A stretch of 64,000 nucleotides of DNA from Streptomyces sp. NBC_00510 (GTDB taxonomy: Bacteria; Actinomycetota; Actinomycetes; Streptomycetales; Streptomycetaceae). Of this stretch, positions 17,360 to 25,884 are shown piece by piece. The stretch lies in assembly GCA_036013505.1 (NCBI GenBank), contig CP107851.1, positions 1,922,001 through 1,986,000 of the forward strand, read 5' to 3'. Each line of letters begins with the position of its first letter. Within the stretch, counting starts at the first letter, position 1. A program made the position numbers and the translations under genes. Under the pieces are notes generated by a model. That model searched no databases. It had not been told where the DNA came from and saw only the letters and a program-made list of their open reading frames with translations.

Positions 17360-18082
17360 ATGAACGTGACCGTCTCGGCCCAGCAGCCCCGCGTGCTGGT
17401 CGTGGAGGACGAGGCGAGCATCGCCTCGATGCTCGCGATGGCGCTGCAGTTCCTGGGCTTCGACGTGGTCACGGCCGGGACCGGCGAGGAGGCGGTGAGC
17501 ACGGCGGCCGACCGCGCCGCCGACGTGATCCTGCTCGACGTGGGACTGCCCGACCTCGACGGCTTCGAGGTGTGCCGCAGGCTCCGCGCCGCCCGGGTCG
17601 ACGCGCCCGTCCTCTTCCTCACGGCCCGGGACGCCGTGGAGGACAAGATCAGGGGCCTGGCCCTGGGCGGCGACGACTACGTCACCAAGCCCTTCGACAT
17701 CAACGAGGTCGCGGCCCGGGTGAACGCCCTGCTGCGCCGGGGCCGGGCCCCCGAGCCCGCCGGGCGCCGGCTGCGCGCGGGCTGGGTCGAGCTGGACGCG
17801 GACACCCACGAGGTGTGGCGGCACGGCCGGCCGGTCCAGGTCTCGGCGACCGAGTTCGCGCTGCTCCGCTTCCTGCTGGAGAACCCGGACCGGGTGGTGT
17901 CCAAGGGTCAGATCCTCGACGCCGTGTGGAGCTGCGACTTCCAGGGCGAGTCCGGGATCGTGGAGACCTACATCTACTACCTCCGCCGGAAGCTCGGCGA
18001 CACCGACCAGTCGCTCATCCGCACCGTGCGGGGGGCGGGCTACCTGGTGAGGGCGGCGCCGGCCGATACGGCTTCGCGCTGA
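17360..18082 (+). CDS. OmpR-family response regulator
   Basis: The 240-residue protein has an N-terminal receiver domain (about 10-125: VLVVEDEASIASML with the acidic pair, phospho-acceptor Asp in VILLDVGLPDLDGFEVC, LTAR, and the conserved Lys in DYVTKPFD). A C-terminal winged-helix DNA-binding domain follows (about 145-235: VSATEFALLRFLLENPDRVVSKGQIL, IVETYIYYLRRKLG, IRTVRGAGYLV). The start is uncertain. A GTG at 17348 is only 2 nt from GGAGG, while ATG 17360 is 14 nt from it. No kinase gene is adjacent; the nearest is the convergent one at 22158-23582, which may be its partner. Confidence 0.9.
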   Translation: MNVTVSAQQPRVLVVEDEASIASMLAMALQFLGFDVVTAGTGEEAVSTAADRAADVILLDVGLPDLDGFEVCRRLRAARVDAPVLFLTARDAVEDKIRGLALGGDDYVTKPFDINEVAARVNALLRRGRAPEPAGRRLRAGWVELDADTHEVWRHGRPVQVSATEFALLRFLLENPDRVVSKGQILDAVWSCDFQGESGIVETYIYYLRRKLGDTDQSLIRTVRGAGYLVRAAPADTASR

Positions 18083-18277
18083 CGGTGCCCGCGCGCGGCG
18101 CTATGTTGGCCTTCGGAGGAAAGCCGACGAGAAGAGGGCACGATCCCGAACGAAGCCGCCGCCCAGGAGCCTGAAGCGCCGCTCGACCAGCCGGGAGCGG
18201 AGCGGCTGCGCCTGCTCCGGTCCTCGGGCGACGACCAGGGCGAGCGAGAGGCGCTGCGACTGGGACTGCAGCAGGCC

Positions 18278-21052
18278 GTGGCGGCGCTGAACGGCTTGGG
18301 CGGACTGGTCCACCTGCGCGGGCAGGAGGCCCGGGGCGGAGTGCCCCTGCGCCTGGCCGCCAGCAGCGGTCTGCCCAGGAACCTGACCCGGGCCTGGCTC
18401 TTCCTCCCCCCGCAGGACGCCACCGCGCCGGGCCGCGCGACGACCGGGGGCGAACCGGTGTGGCTGCCCACGACGGAGACGACCCCCGGCCCGCTGCCCG
18501 GCGGGTCCGGGCTCGCCGCCGTACCGCTCCCCGGCCCCGAGGGCCCGCTCGGCGCGCTCTCGGTGGTGACCGCGGGCGCCGTACCGCCGGCTCCCGGCGC
18601 GTGGGAGCTGCTGCGGGGGATCGCCGCTTGGGTGTCGGAGCGGCTGGGCCGGACGGCGGCCGTCGGGTCGCGCGAACGCTGGCGCCTGGCGGAGGGCGGC
18701 TCGGGTTCCCGGCCCCGGGAGACCCCGTCCGACGTGGGCATCGGCACCTGGGAGTGGAACGTCCGCACCGGCGAGGCCTACCTCGACGAGACCGCGCGCT
18801 CCGTCTTCGGGATGTCCCCGCAGATGTACGACGGACGCCTGGAGACCTGGGTGGAGCTGGTCCACCCCGAGGACCTGCCCTGGGTGATCGCCGACGCCGA
18901 GGAGGCCGCCCGGGCCCGCGGCGGTTTCGCCTGGGAGTACCGGGTCCGCCGGCCCGACGGGACCTTCCGCTGGGTGCAGGCCCGCGGCCGCAGCGTGCTC
19001 GGTGCGGACGGCAAGGCCGTCCGGCTCGCCGGTGTGCTGTGGGACAGCACGGAGACCCGGGTGGCGATGGACGCCGCCGGCCGGGCCCTGCGTCACATGA
19101 GCGACGGCTTCCTGGCGGTCGACGACGACGGCCGCATAGCCTTCGCCAACCCCCAGGCCGAGCGGCTGCTCGGGGCGCGGCGGCCCCTGGTCGGCGCGGT
19201 GCTGTGGGACCTGCCCGGTGTCCACGACTCGGAGATCGAGGCCCACTGCCGCCGGGCGGCCGAGGGCGACGCGACCGTCAGCGCGGACATCGAGTGGGGC
19301 GGCGGCACGCGCCGCTACCACCTGCGCGTCATGCCCGTGCCCGACGGCCTGACCCTCTACCTCACCGACGTCACCGAGCACCGGCTGGCGGAGGAGGCCC
19401 GCGCCGACGCCGCCCGCACCGCCGCCGACCGCGCGGCGCACATCGGCCGGCTGACCACCGCGCTCGCCGAGGCCGTCACCGTCAAGGACGTCGTCGCCGC
19501 CGCCGCCGACCGCGTACTGCCGCTGTTCGACGCCACCGGGCTGATCATCAAGACGCTGGAGGGCGACCTGCTGCGCGTGGTCGGCTTCGTCGGCTACCCC
19601 CCGGGCCTGATGGAGCGGCTCAGCCGGACCCGGCTCGCCGAGGGCAGCCCCAGCACCGACGCCATCCGCGAGCGCGTGCCCCGCTACATCACCTCCGCCA
19701 AGGAGTTCCACGAGGCGTACCCGGCCCGGGTCCACCTCCAGGAGTGGTCCCAGAAGCACGCCTGGGCCTTCCTGCCGCTGATCGTCTCCGGGAAGGCCGT
19801 CGGCTCCTGCGTCGTCTCCTTCTCCGAACCGCGCCCGTTCGGCGAGGAGGAACGCACCCTGCTGACCGCGCTCAGCGGGCTGGTCGCCCAGGCCCTGGAG
19901 CGGGCCCGGCTGTACGACGCCGAGCACGGACGGGCACAGGAGCTGCAGCGCGGCCTGCTGCCGCGCGTCCTGCCCGAACTGGCGGCGGTCAGCGCCGCGG
20001 CGCGCTACCTGCCCGCCGTCGAGGGGACGACGGTCGGCGGGGACTGGTACGACGTCATCCCGCTCTCCGCCGACCGGGTCGCGCTGGTCATCGGGGACGT
20101 GATGGGGCACGGCATCTCCGAGGCCGTGACCATGGGGCGGCTGCGTACCGCGGTGCACACCCTCGCCGGTCTCGAACTGCCCCCCGACGAGCTGCTCGCG
20201 CACCTCAACGAGCTGGTCAGCGACCTCGGGGACGACTTCTACGCGACCTGTCTGTACGCCGTGTACGACCCCACGAACCGCACCTGCGCCTTCTCCCGGG
20301 CCGGGCACCCGCCGCCCGCGCTGGTGCTGCCCGACGGCACCGTCCACTTCGCCGGGCACTCCCCGGACCCACCGCTGGGCGCCGCCACACCGCCCTTCGC
20401 GACCGTGGAGCTCGAGATCCCCGAGGGAAGTCTGCTGGTGCTCTACAGCGACGGGCTCGTCGAATCCTCCCGCCGGGACATCGACACGGGGATGGCCGGG
20501 CTGGCGAAGGCCCTCACCGGCGCGCCGGCCGCGGCGCCCGTGCGGCCGGCTGACGGCCGCCGGGGCGAGATCGAGCGCCTGGGAAGGCTCTGCGACGAGG
20601 TCGCCGCCGCCCTCGACCCCCACCAGGAGCACGCCGGGGACGACGCGGCCCTCCTGATCGCCCGCACGCACGCCCTGTCGCCCGGCGACGTCGCCTCCTG
20701 GTCCCTGCCCGAGGACCCGCTCGCCGCGGGCCAGGCACGCGAGCACATCCGCCGCCGGCTGGACGCCTGGGGACTGGGCGAACTGGTCATGACGACCGAG
20801 CTGATCGCCAGCGAGCTGGTCGGCAACGTGGTCCGGCACGCCCGGGGCCCCATCGGCCTGCGGCTGATCCGCAGCCGCACCCTCGTCTGCGAGGTGTCGG
20901 ACGGCAGTCTCAGCACCCCCCGGATCCGGCACGCCGGCGACACCGACGAGGGCGGCCGCGGGCTGCAGCTGGTGGCCGCGCTGTGCCAGCGCTGGGGCAC
21001 CCGCTACGTTCCCGGCGGCAAGTGCATCTGGACCGAGCAGGCGATCCCCTGA
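18278..21052 (+). CDS. SpoIIE-family serine phosphatase with PAS, GAF and HATPase domains
   Basis: This multidomain regulator (924 residues from the GTG) probably senses a signal and dephosphorylates anti-anti-sigma proteins, and may also act as an anti-sigma kinase. In order it has a GAF-like N-terminus, a PAS domain (about 155-265: GTWEWNVRTGEAYLDE), a second PAS (about 275-370), GAF (about 385-535) and a PP2C/SpoIIE domain (about 560-770: GGDWYDVIPL, IGDVMGHGISEAV, LLVLYSDGLVE, GDDAALLIAR). It ends in an RsbW-type HATPase (about 800-920: ELVGNVVRHA, GGRGLQLV). Coding sequence clearly continues upstream to about 18143, where GAGGG precedes ATC-CCG-AAC rather than a normal start, so the true start is uncertain. 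It follows the response regulator by under 200 bp. Confidence 0.88.
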   Translation: MAALNGLGGLVHLRGQEARGGVPLRLAASSGLPRNLTRAWLFLPPQDATAPGRATTGGEPVWLPTTETTPGPLPGGSGLAAVPLPGPEGPLGALSVVTAGAVPPAPGAWELLRGIAAWVSERLGRTAAVGSRERWRLAEGGSGSRPRETPSDVGIGTWEWNVRTGEAYLDETARSVFGMSPQMYDGRLETWVELVHPEDLPWVIADAEEAARARGGFAWEYRVRRPDGTFRWVQARGRSVLGADGKAVRLAGVLWDSTETRVAMDAAGRALRHMSDGFLAVDDDGRIAFANPQAERLLGARRPLVGAVLWDLPGVHDSEIEAHCRRAAEGDATVSADIEWGGGTRRYHLRVMPVPDGLTLYLTDVTEHRLAEEARADAARTAADRAAHIGRLTTALAEAVTVKDVVAAAADRVLPLFDATGLIIKTLEGDLLRVVGFVGYPPGLMERLSRTRLAEGSPSTDAIRERVPRYITSAKEFHEAYPARVHLQEWSQKHAWAFLPLIVSGKAVGSCVVSFSEPRPFGEEERTLLTALSGLVAQALERARLYDAEHGRAQELQRGLLPRVLPELAAVSAAARYLPAVEGTTVGGDWYDVIPLSADRVALVIGDVMGHGISEAVTMGRLRTAVHTLAGLELPPDELLAHLNELVSDLGDDFYATCLYAVYDPTNRTCAFSRAGHPPPALVLPDGTVHFAGHSPDPPLGAATPPFATVELEIPEGSLLVLYSDGLVESSRRDIDTGMAGLAKALTGAPAAAPVRPADGRRGEIERLGRLCDEVAAALDPHQEHAGDDAALLIARTHALSPGDVASWSLPEDPLAAGQAREHIRRRLDAWGLGELVMTTELIASELVGNVVRHARGPIGLRLIRSRTLVCEVSDGSLSTPRIRHAGDTDEGGRGLQLVAALCQRWGTRYVPGGKCIWTEQAIP

Positions 21053-21136
21053 CCGTCGTGACGGCGGGCGATCCCCAGCGCGGACTCTGATCCCGCTTTG
21101 ATGTGACTCTGATACTCCGGTGCTTGGCTTGCGCGC

Positions 21137-22171
21137 ATGACCACCCACGCACCGGTGTCCACGGGCCTGGATTCCTGTCTTGACCTGGGATTCACCGACT
21201 CCGGCGGAGGCGAGCCCTCGCTGCGGCGGGAGCTGTTCGCCGCCCTGATAGAAGTCGTCTCCGGCTCGGGAGAGTGGAGCGAGCAGACCGCCGCGCGGAT
21301 CCGCGGCGAGGGGGTCGCCTGGGCCGCGCGGGGTGAGCCGGTGAGCGCGCTGCGGGTCGCCGTCCAGGAGACGACGGAGTACATCCTGGTCTCCGGCGGG
21401 CACGCGGCGGCCGGGGCCGACGGTTCGCGCGGCGAGTTCGCCCGGCGCCTGACGGACGCGGGGCGCCGCGTGGCCCGGGAGCTGAACCGGGGCTACTTCG
21501 CCCGGTCCGGGTCGGAGGCCCCCGCCTCGGTCCCGGAGCCGCCCCGGCCCGGGCCGTCCTACGCCCCGCCCGCCTACGCCGTGATGGCGCTGCGCGCGCC
21601 CGGCCTCCCCCTCGGCGACGTCGAGGCCGTGGCCCGCGGCCACGGCGGCCCCGAGACGGCCGTGCTGCCCTCGGCGCGCGGGCTGTACGTGCTCACCCCC
21701 GCGCCGCGCCACGAGGAGTCCGTCGACCTGGCGGACCGCATCCACCGCGACCTCGCCGGGACGGCCCGGCTCGCGGTGCACTGGAAGCCCTACAACGAGG
21801 TGACGGCGGGTCAGCTGCTGGTGGACGACGTCTGCGCGGTGGTCGACGCGCTGGGCTTCGGGCCCGGCGTCTACCAGCTGGACGACGTCCTGGTCGAGTA
21901 CGCGGCCGCGCAGACGCCCGACATCGCCCAGCGGCTGGTCGGCATGGTGCAGCCGGTGCTGGACGACCAGGTGCTGCGGGAGACGCTGAGTGCGGTGATC
22001 TCCGCCGACGGCGACCCCGACCTGGCGTGCGAGCTGCTCACGCTCCGCCGCAAGTTCTTCGACCGTCGGCTGCGCCGGGTCGAGGAGCTGACCGGCCGGC
22101 GCGTCGACGGCCCGCGCGACCTCCAGGTCCTCAGGACGGCCGTCGCGGTCGCCGCGATCATGCGCCAGTGA
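21137..22171 (+). CDS. PucR/CdaR-like helix-turn-helix protein
   Basis: The 344-residue protein resembles PucR-family regulators. An N-terminal helical region is followed by a linker rich in Pro (about 130-150) and a GGDEF-like middle (about 150-265). The C-terminal block (about 285-340) aligns in pattern to the PucR HTH: LVEYAAAQTPDIAQRLVGMVQPVLDDQVLRETLSAVISADGD, then RRVEELTGRRVDGPRDLQVLRTAVAV. The helix-turn-helix core (DLACELLTLRRKFFDRRLRRVEELTG) departs from the usual HRSTLDYRIRRIE, so DNA binding is not certain. The target is unknown. Its last 14 bp overlap the convergent histidine kinase gene. It may be co-expressed with the SpoIIE phosphatase 84 bp upstream. Confidence 0.7.
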   Translation: MTTHAPVSTGLDSCLDLGFTDSGGGEPSLRRELFAALIEVVSGSGEWSEQTAARIRGEGVAWAARGEPVSALRVAVQETTEYILVSGGHAAAGADGSRGEFARRLTDAGRRVARELNRGYFARSGSEAPASVPEPPRPGPSYAPPAYAVMALRAPGLPLGDVEAVARGHGGPETAVLPSARGLYVLTPAPRHEESVDLADRIHRDLAGTARLAVHWKPYNEVTAGQLLVDDVCAVVDALGFGPGVYQLDDVLVEYAAAQTPDIAQRLVGMVQPVLDDQVLRETLSAVISADGDPDLACELLTLRRKFFDRRLRRVEELTGRRVDGPRDLQVLRTAVAVAAIMRQ

Positions 22172-23582
22172 GCGCCGGCAACCGCACCCGGAACCACGCA
22201 CCCGACGCCGATGCCTCCACCCGCACCGAGCCCGCGTGCGCCGCGGCGATCGCGGCCACGATGCTCAGGCCCAGTCCGCTGCCGGGGGCGGGGTGGTCGT
22301 CCCGGCGGGCGGGGCGGGGGGTGCCGCCACCGGCGCGGAAGAACCGCTCGAAGATCCGCTCGCGCAGTTCCTCGGGTATCCCGGGCCCGCCGTCGATGAC
22401 GTCGACGATCTGCTCGTCGCCCTCGCGGCCGACCCGTACCTCGGCGGGGACGTCGTGGGCGGTGTGCGCGACCACGTTGGCCAGCAGGTTGGTGACCACC
22501 TGACGGAGCCGGTCGGGGTCGCCGGTCACCATGTGGGGCCCGGGTTCCACGACGAGGGTCACCGGGCGGTCGGGGTCGACGACGCGGGCGTCGGCCACCG
22601 CGTCGGCGCAGAGTTCGGCCAGGTCCACGGGGCGGCACTCGAGGGGGCGGCCCTGGTCGAGGCGGGCCAGCAGCAGCAGCTCGTCCACGAGGGCGGACAT
22701 CCTGCGGGTCTCGTTCTGCACCCGGCGCATGGCGTCGTCCAGACGGGCCGGGTCGTCGAGGGCGCCGAAGCGCACCAGCTGCGCGTAGCCGCCGATCGCG
22801 GTGAGCGGGGTGCGCAGTTCGTGGCTGGCGGCGCCGACGAAGTCGCGCAGTTGCTCCTCGGCCTTGCGGCGGCGGTTGAACTCCTCGTCGACCCGGCCGA
22901 GCATCGCGTTGACGGCGTCGGCCAGCGCCTCCACCTCCGCCGTCGACACCGGGGCGGCGACCCGCTGCGAGAGTGCGCCCTCGGCGGCGAACCGGCGGGC
23001 GGTGGCGGTGATCTCCTTGAGCGGCGAGATGGTGCGGCGGCTGAAGTACAGGGCGCCGAGCACGACGCCGGCGACCAGCGGCACACCGGAGACGGCCTCG
23101 ATGACCACGAGGTTGTGCACCGTGGCCGCGTCGTCCGCGGTGGACTCCGCGATCACCAGGTAGCCGCCGTCGGGGAGCTTCTCGACGACCGCCCGCATCG
23201 GGGCCGGGCCGACCGCGCCCGCCCGGCCGGCGGTGGCCATACGGTCCAGGTCGGCGCTGGACAGCCGGATGACGGCCCGCTCCACCATCGCGCCGGACTC
23301 GCGCTGGACGACCCTGCCGATGGCGTCGGTGAGCAGCACCACGGCCGTCGCCCCGGCGGGCTTGAGGTCCGAGGTGGCCTCCAGCTCGTCGAGCCGGTCC
23401 TGGCGTATGGAGGCCAGCTGCTGGTCCAGCCGGTTCCGCAGGCCGTCGGCGAGGGCCCGCGCGGCGTAGACGTCCGCGGCCGCGACGCCGACCGTGGTGA
23501 TCGCCAGGAAGCCGAGCGCGAGGCGCCAGTACAGCGAGCGGGGCCACCAGCGCAGCCGGCGCCGCCTGCCGGGTGTCTCCAC
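22158..23582 (-). CDS. Two-component sensor histidine kinase
   Basis: This membrane-bound kinase has 474 residues. A first membrane segment (about 16-40) is followed by an extracytoplasmic sensor region (about 45-160), a second membrane segment (about 165-190) and HAMP (about 190-245, SRRTISPLKEITATARRFA). HisKA follows (about 255-320, with the phospho-acceptor His in AASHELRTPL), then HATPase_c (about 360-470: N box LLANVVAH, G boxes DGGPGIPEELRERIFERFFR and GSGLGLSIVAAIAAAHAG). All catalytic motifs look intact. No response regulator is next to it; the OmpR-type regulator at 17360 is the nearest and of the expected class. The gene overlaps the end of the PucR-like gene on the other strand. 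Confidence 0.9.
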   Translation of the reverse strand: METPGRRRRLRWWPRSLYWRLALGFLAITTVGVAAADVYAARALADGLRNRLDQQLASIRQDRLDELEATSDLKPAGATAVVLLTDAIGRVVQRESGAMVERAVIRLSSADLDRMATAGRAGAVGPAPMRAVVEKLPDGGYLVIAESTADDAATVHNLVVIEAVSGVPLVAGVVLGALYFSRRTISPLKEITATARRFAAEGALSQRVAAPVSTAEVEALADAVNAMLGRVDEEFNRRRKAEEQLRDFVGAASHELRTPLTAIGGYAQLVRFGALDDPARLDDAMRRVQNETRRMSALVDELLLLARLDQGRPLECRPVDLAELCADAVADARVVDPDRPVTLVVEPGPHMVTGDPDRLRQVVTNLLANVVAHTAHDVPAEVRVGREGDEQIVDVIDGGPGIPEELRERIFERFFRAGGGTPRPARRDDHPAPGSGLGLSIVAAIAAAHAGSVRVEASASGAWFRVRLPALTGA

Positions 23583-23697
23583 CTGCCCACCCCTCGTCCG
23601 GTTCCGGCGGCTGTCGGGTTCCGGCCGCTTTCCGAGCAGATACTAGGACAGACCCCGGGGACACCCGTTCGACCGATCGAGCCGAGGAGACCGCACC

Positions 23698-24642
23698 ATG
23701 CGCATCGCCGTCCTGGACGACTATCAGAAGGCGGCGCACCGGTTCGCCGACTGGGACGCGCTGGGAGCCGAGGTGGTCTTCCTCCACGACCACGTCTCCG
23801 GTACGGCCGAACTGGCCGGGGCGCTGGACGGCTTCGACGTGGTGGTCGCCATGCGCGAGCGCACCCCCTTCACCGAGGAGCGCTTCGCGGCGCTGCCGGC
23901 GCTGCGGCTGCTGGTGACCACCGGGATGGCGAACGCGTCCGTCGACCTGGCCGCCGCCCGCCGGCACGGTGTGACGGTGTGCGGCACGGAAAGCGTCGCG
24001 CACGCCACGGCCGAGCTGACCTGGGGGCTCGTCCTGTCGCTGGTCCGGCACCTCCCCGAGGAGACGGCCGGGATGCGGCACGGTGAGTGGCAGCACACGA
24101 TCGGCGGCGACCTGCACGGCCGGACGCTGGGCGTGGTGGGGCTGGGCCGGCTGGGCGCGCGGGTCGCCGCGATCGGCACCGCCTTCGGGATGCGCGTCCT
24201 GGCGTGGAGCGCCAATCTCGACCCGGAGCACGCCGCCGCGTGCGGCGCGCGGGCGGTCGGCAAGCGTGAGCTGTTCTCGCAGTCCGACGTCGTCACCGTG
24301 CACTACAAGCTCAGCGCGCGCAGTACCGGGCTGGTCGGCGCCGAGGAGCTGGGCTGGATGAAGCCCACGGCGCTGCTGGTCAACACCTCGCGCGGTCCGC
24401 TCGTCGACACCCCGGCGCTGGTCGCCGCGCTGCGCGAGCGCCGGATCGCCGGTGCGGCGCTGGACGTGTACGACACCGAGCCGCTGCCCGCCGGGGACGT
24501 CCTGCGGAGCCTGCCGGGCGCGCTGCTCACCCCCCACCTGGGCTACGTCACGGAGGCGACGTACGAGGTCTTCTACCGGCAGGCGGTCGAGGACATCGCG
24601 GCCTACCGGGACGGCGCGCCGCTGCGGGTGCTCAGCGCCTGA
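23698..24642 (+). CDS. D-2-hydroxyacid dehydrogenase family protein
   Basis: This NAD-dependent oxidoreductase (314 residues) belongs to the D-isomer 2-hydroxyacid dehydrogenase family. The NAD-binding domain carries GVVGLGRLGARVAAIGTAFG. The catalytic Arg is in NTSRGPLVDTPALVAAL, the Glu in DVYDTEPLP and the His in LTPHLGYVTEATYEVFY. Length and order match glyoxylate/3-phosphoglycerate dehydrogenase-like enzymes, but the substrate cannot be read from sequence. The ATG has GAGGAGA 7 nt upstream. It is transcribed alone from the gap opposite the histidine kinase and is followed by a hairpin terminator. Confidence 0.88.
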   Translation: MRIAVLDDYQKAAHRFADWDALGAEVVFLHDHVSGTAELAGALDGFDVVVAMRERTPFTEERFAALPALRLLVTTGMANASVDLAAARRHGVTVCGTESVAHATAELTWGLVLSLVRHLPEETAGMRHGEWQHTIGGDLHGRTLGVVGLGRLGARVAAIGTAFGMRVLAWSANLDPEHAAACGARAVGKRELFSQSDVVTVHYKLSARSTGLVGAEELGWMKPTALLVNTSRGPLVDTPALVAALRERRIAGAALDVYDTEPLPAGDVLRSLPGALLTPHLGYVTEATYEVFYRQAVEDIAAYRDGAPLRVLSA

Positions 24643-24666
24643 GCGGCGGGCGCGCTTTCCGGCCGA

Positions 24667-24697
24667 ACCGGCGTCCCGGCACCCGCGGGGCGCCGGT
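24667..24697 (+). terminator. Hairpin terminator after the hydroxyacid dehydrogenase gene
   Basis: Arms at 24667-24678 and 24686-24697 pair over 12 positions with one wobble, around a 7-nt loop. It lies 25 bp past the stop codon. Confidence 0.6.
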
Positions 24698-24788
24698 CCG
24701 CGTTTTCCGGGAGCGGTGGTGGGCAGAAGCTCCGTGTACAACTGTTCACCGAATTTCCCGGAACGTCGGAGCACAGGGAAGGACCGGC

Positions 24789-24947
24789 ATGCTGTTCCTG
24801 GTGGCCGCACTGGCCCTGTTCGGGCTGTTGCTCGGACCGGTCGCGCATCTGCCGCTGCACGCGACCCTCGCCGTCGCCGCCGTCATCGTCGGGTGGCTCG
24901 CGCTGTACGCGGCACGCCGGCGCGTCGCGCACCGAAGGGAGGGGTGA
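24789..24947 (+). CDS. Small membrane protein (52 aa)
   Basis: The product MLFLVAALALFGLLLGPVAH... has two predicted hydrophobic segments (about 2-18 and 26-44) and a short basic tail ending RRVAHRREG. A good ribosome-binding sequence (GGGAAGGA) lies 6 nt before the ATG. The stop codon is 3 bp from the next start, and that gene's own ribosome-binding site is inside this one's last codons, so the two are coupled. Function is unknown. Confidence 0.65.
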   Translation: MLFLVAALALFGLLLGPVAHLPLHATLAVAAVIVGWLALYAARRRVAHRREG

Positions 24948-24950
24948 GGG

Positions 24951-25208
24951 ATGCCCGGGACACCCGTGAGCACGCGTCGCGCCCACGCGGACGGCGCGGC
25001 GGTGGCGTCGTTCGTCCTCGGACTGGTGGGCCTGCTGGTCTTCAGCGTGGTCCTCGGCCCCGCCGCCCTCGTGCTGGGCTCGATGGCGCTGTTCCAGGGC
25101 ACCGCCCGCCGCGGGCGGGCCGTGCTGGGGCTCGCACTGGGGGCGGCCGACCTGGTCGTGCTCGCGGTGGTGACCGCGAACGACCACGCCTACGGGTGGT
25201 CGCTCTGA
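24951..25208 (+). CDS. DUF4190-like small membrane protein
   Basis: The product is 85 residues with two hydrophobic segments (about 15-43 and 53-75) separated by a Gly/Ser-rich turn (VLGSMALFQGTARRGRAVLGLALGA). This is the pattern of DUF4190 domains, in which a small residue-rich helix pair spans the membrane. A GGGAGG-type ribosome-binding site lies in the end of the preceding gene. It is coupled to the 52-residue membrane protein upstream and followed by a strong bidirectional terminator. Function is unknown. Confidence 0.75.
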   Translation: MPGTPVSTRRAHADGAAVASFVLGLVGLLVFSVVLGPAALVLGSMALFQGTARRGRAVLGLALGAADLVVLAVVTANDHAYGWSL

Positions 25209-25213
25209 CCGCG

Positions 25214-25245
25214 GTGACCGCCGCACCGGTGGGTGCGGCGGTCAC
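25214..25245. terminator. Bidirectional hairpin terminator
   Basis: GTGACCGCCGCAC (25214-25226) and its exact complement (25233-25245) form a 13-bp stem with a 6-nt loop. The hairpin lies between two converging transcription units, the small membrane proteins and the formaldehyde detoxification pair, and can serve both. Confidence 0.8.
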
Positions 25246-25251
25246 GGGGGC

Positions 25252-25884
25252 TCAGTGGCCGCGGGCGATCCACTCGTCCAGATGCGGGGCCTCGGCGCCG
25301 ATGGTGGTGCTGTCGCCGTGGCCGGTGCGGACGACCGTCTCCGGCGGCAGGGTCAGCAGCCGCTCGCGGATGGAGTCGATGATGGTGGGGAAGTCCGAGA
25401 AGGACCGCCCCGTGGCGCCCGGGCCGCCCTGGAAGAGGGTGTCGCCGGTGAAGACCGTGCCGAGGGCCGGCGCGTACAGGCAGACGGCGCCCGGCGCGTG
25501 GCCCGGGGTGTGCAGCACCGTGAGCTCGGTGCCGGCCACCGCAATGACCTGACCGTCCGTCAGTTCCCCGTCCGGGGAGCGCTCCGGGTGGGTCTGCTTC
25601 CACAGCGGCAGGTCGTCGCCGTGCAGCAGGATCTTCGCGCCGGTGCGGGCGGCGAGCGCGGGCGCGGCGTCGACGTGGTCGTTGTGGGCGTGGGTGCTCA
25701 CGATCGCGAGCAGGCGGCGGCCGCCCAGCGCCGCGGCGATGGCGTCGGCGTCGTGGGCGGCGTCGACGACGATCGCCTCGGTGTCGTCGCCGACGATCCA
25801 GACGTTGTTGTCGACGTCCCAGGTGCCGCCGTCCAGCGAGAAGGTGCCCGAGGTGACGAGGTGGTCGATGCGGGCGGCCGTCAC
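25252..25884 (-). CDS. MBL-fold metallo-hydrolase of the formaldehyde detoxification pair
   Basis: This glyoxalase-II-like hydrolase (210 residues) has the metal-binding signature THAHNDHVD, a further His in [12 protein letters not shown], Asp in [13 protein letters not shown] and His in VRTGHGDST. It probably hydrolyses a thioester such as S-formylmycothiol, or another mycothiol adduct. Genes of this type often sit next to the mycothiol-dependent formaldehyde dehydrogenase in actinobacteria. Its ATG overlaps the dehydrogenase stop by four bases. Thioesterase activity on formylmycothiol is inferred from that neighbour, not from specific residues. Confidence 0.85.
   Translation of the reverse strand: MTAARIDHLVTSGTFSLDGGTWDVDNNVWIVGDDTEAIVVDAAHDADAIAAALGGRRLLAIVSTHAHNDHVDAAPALAARTGAKILLHGDDLPLWKQTHPERSPDGELTDGQVIAVAGTELTVLHTPGHAPGAVCLYAPALGTVFTGDTLFQGGPGATGRSFSDFPTIIDSIRERLLTLPPETVVRTGHGDSTTIGAEAPHLDEWIARGH

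Noticed and set aside
18101..22201. Very long open frame on the strand opposite the SpoIIE and PucR-like genes
   Set aside because: It lies antisense to clearly coding genes with domain motifs, has Gly/Arg/Asp-rich low-complexity composition, and has no ribosome-binding site. High GC creates such frames throughout the window (also opposite 27170-30255 and 55327-58596).
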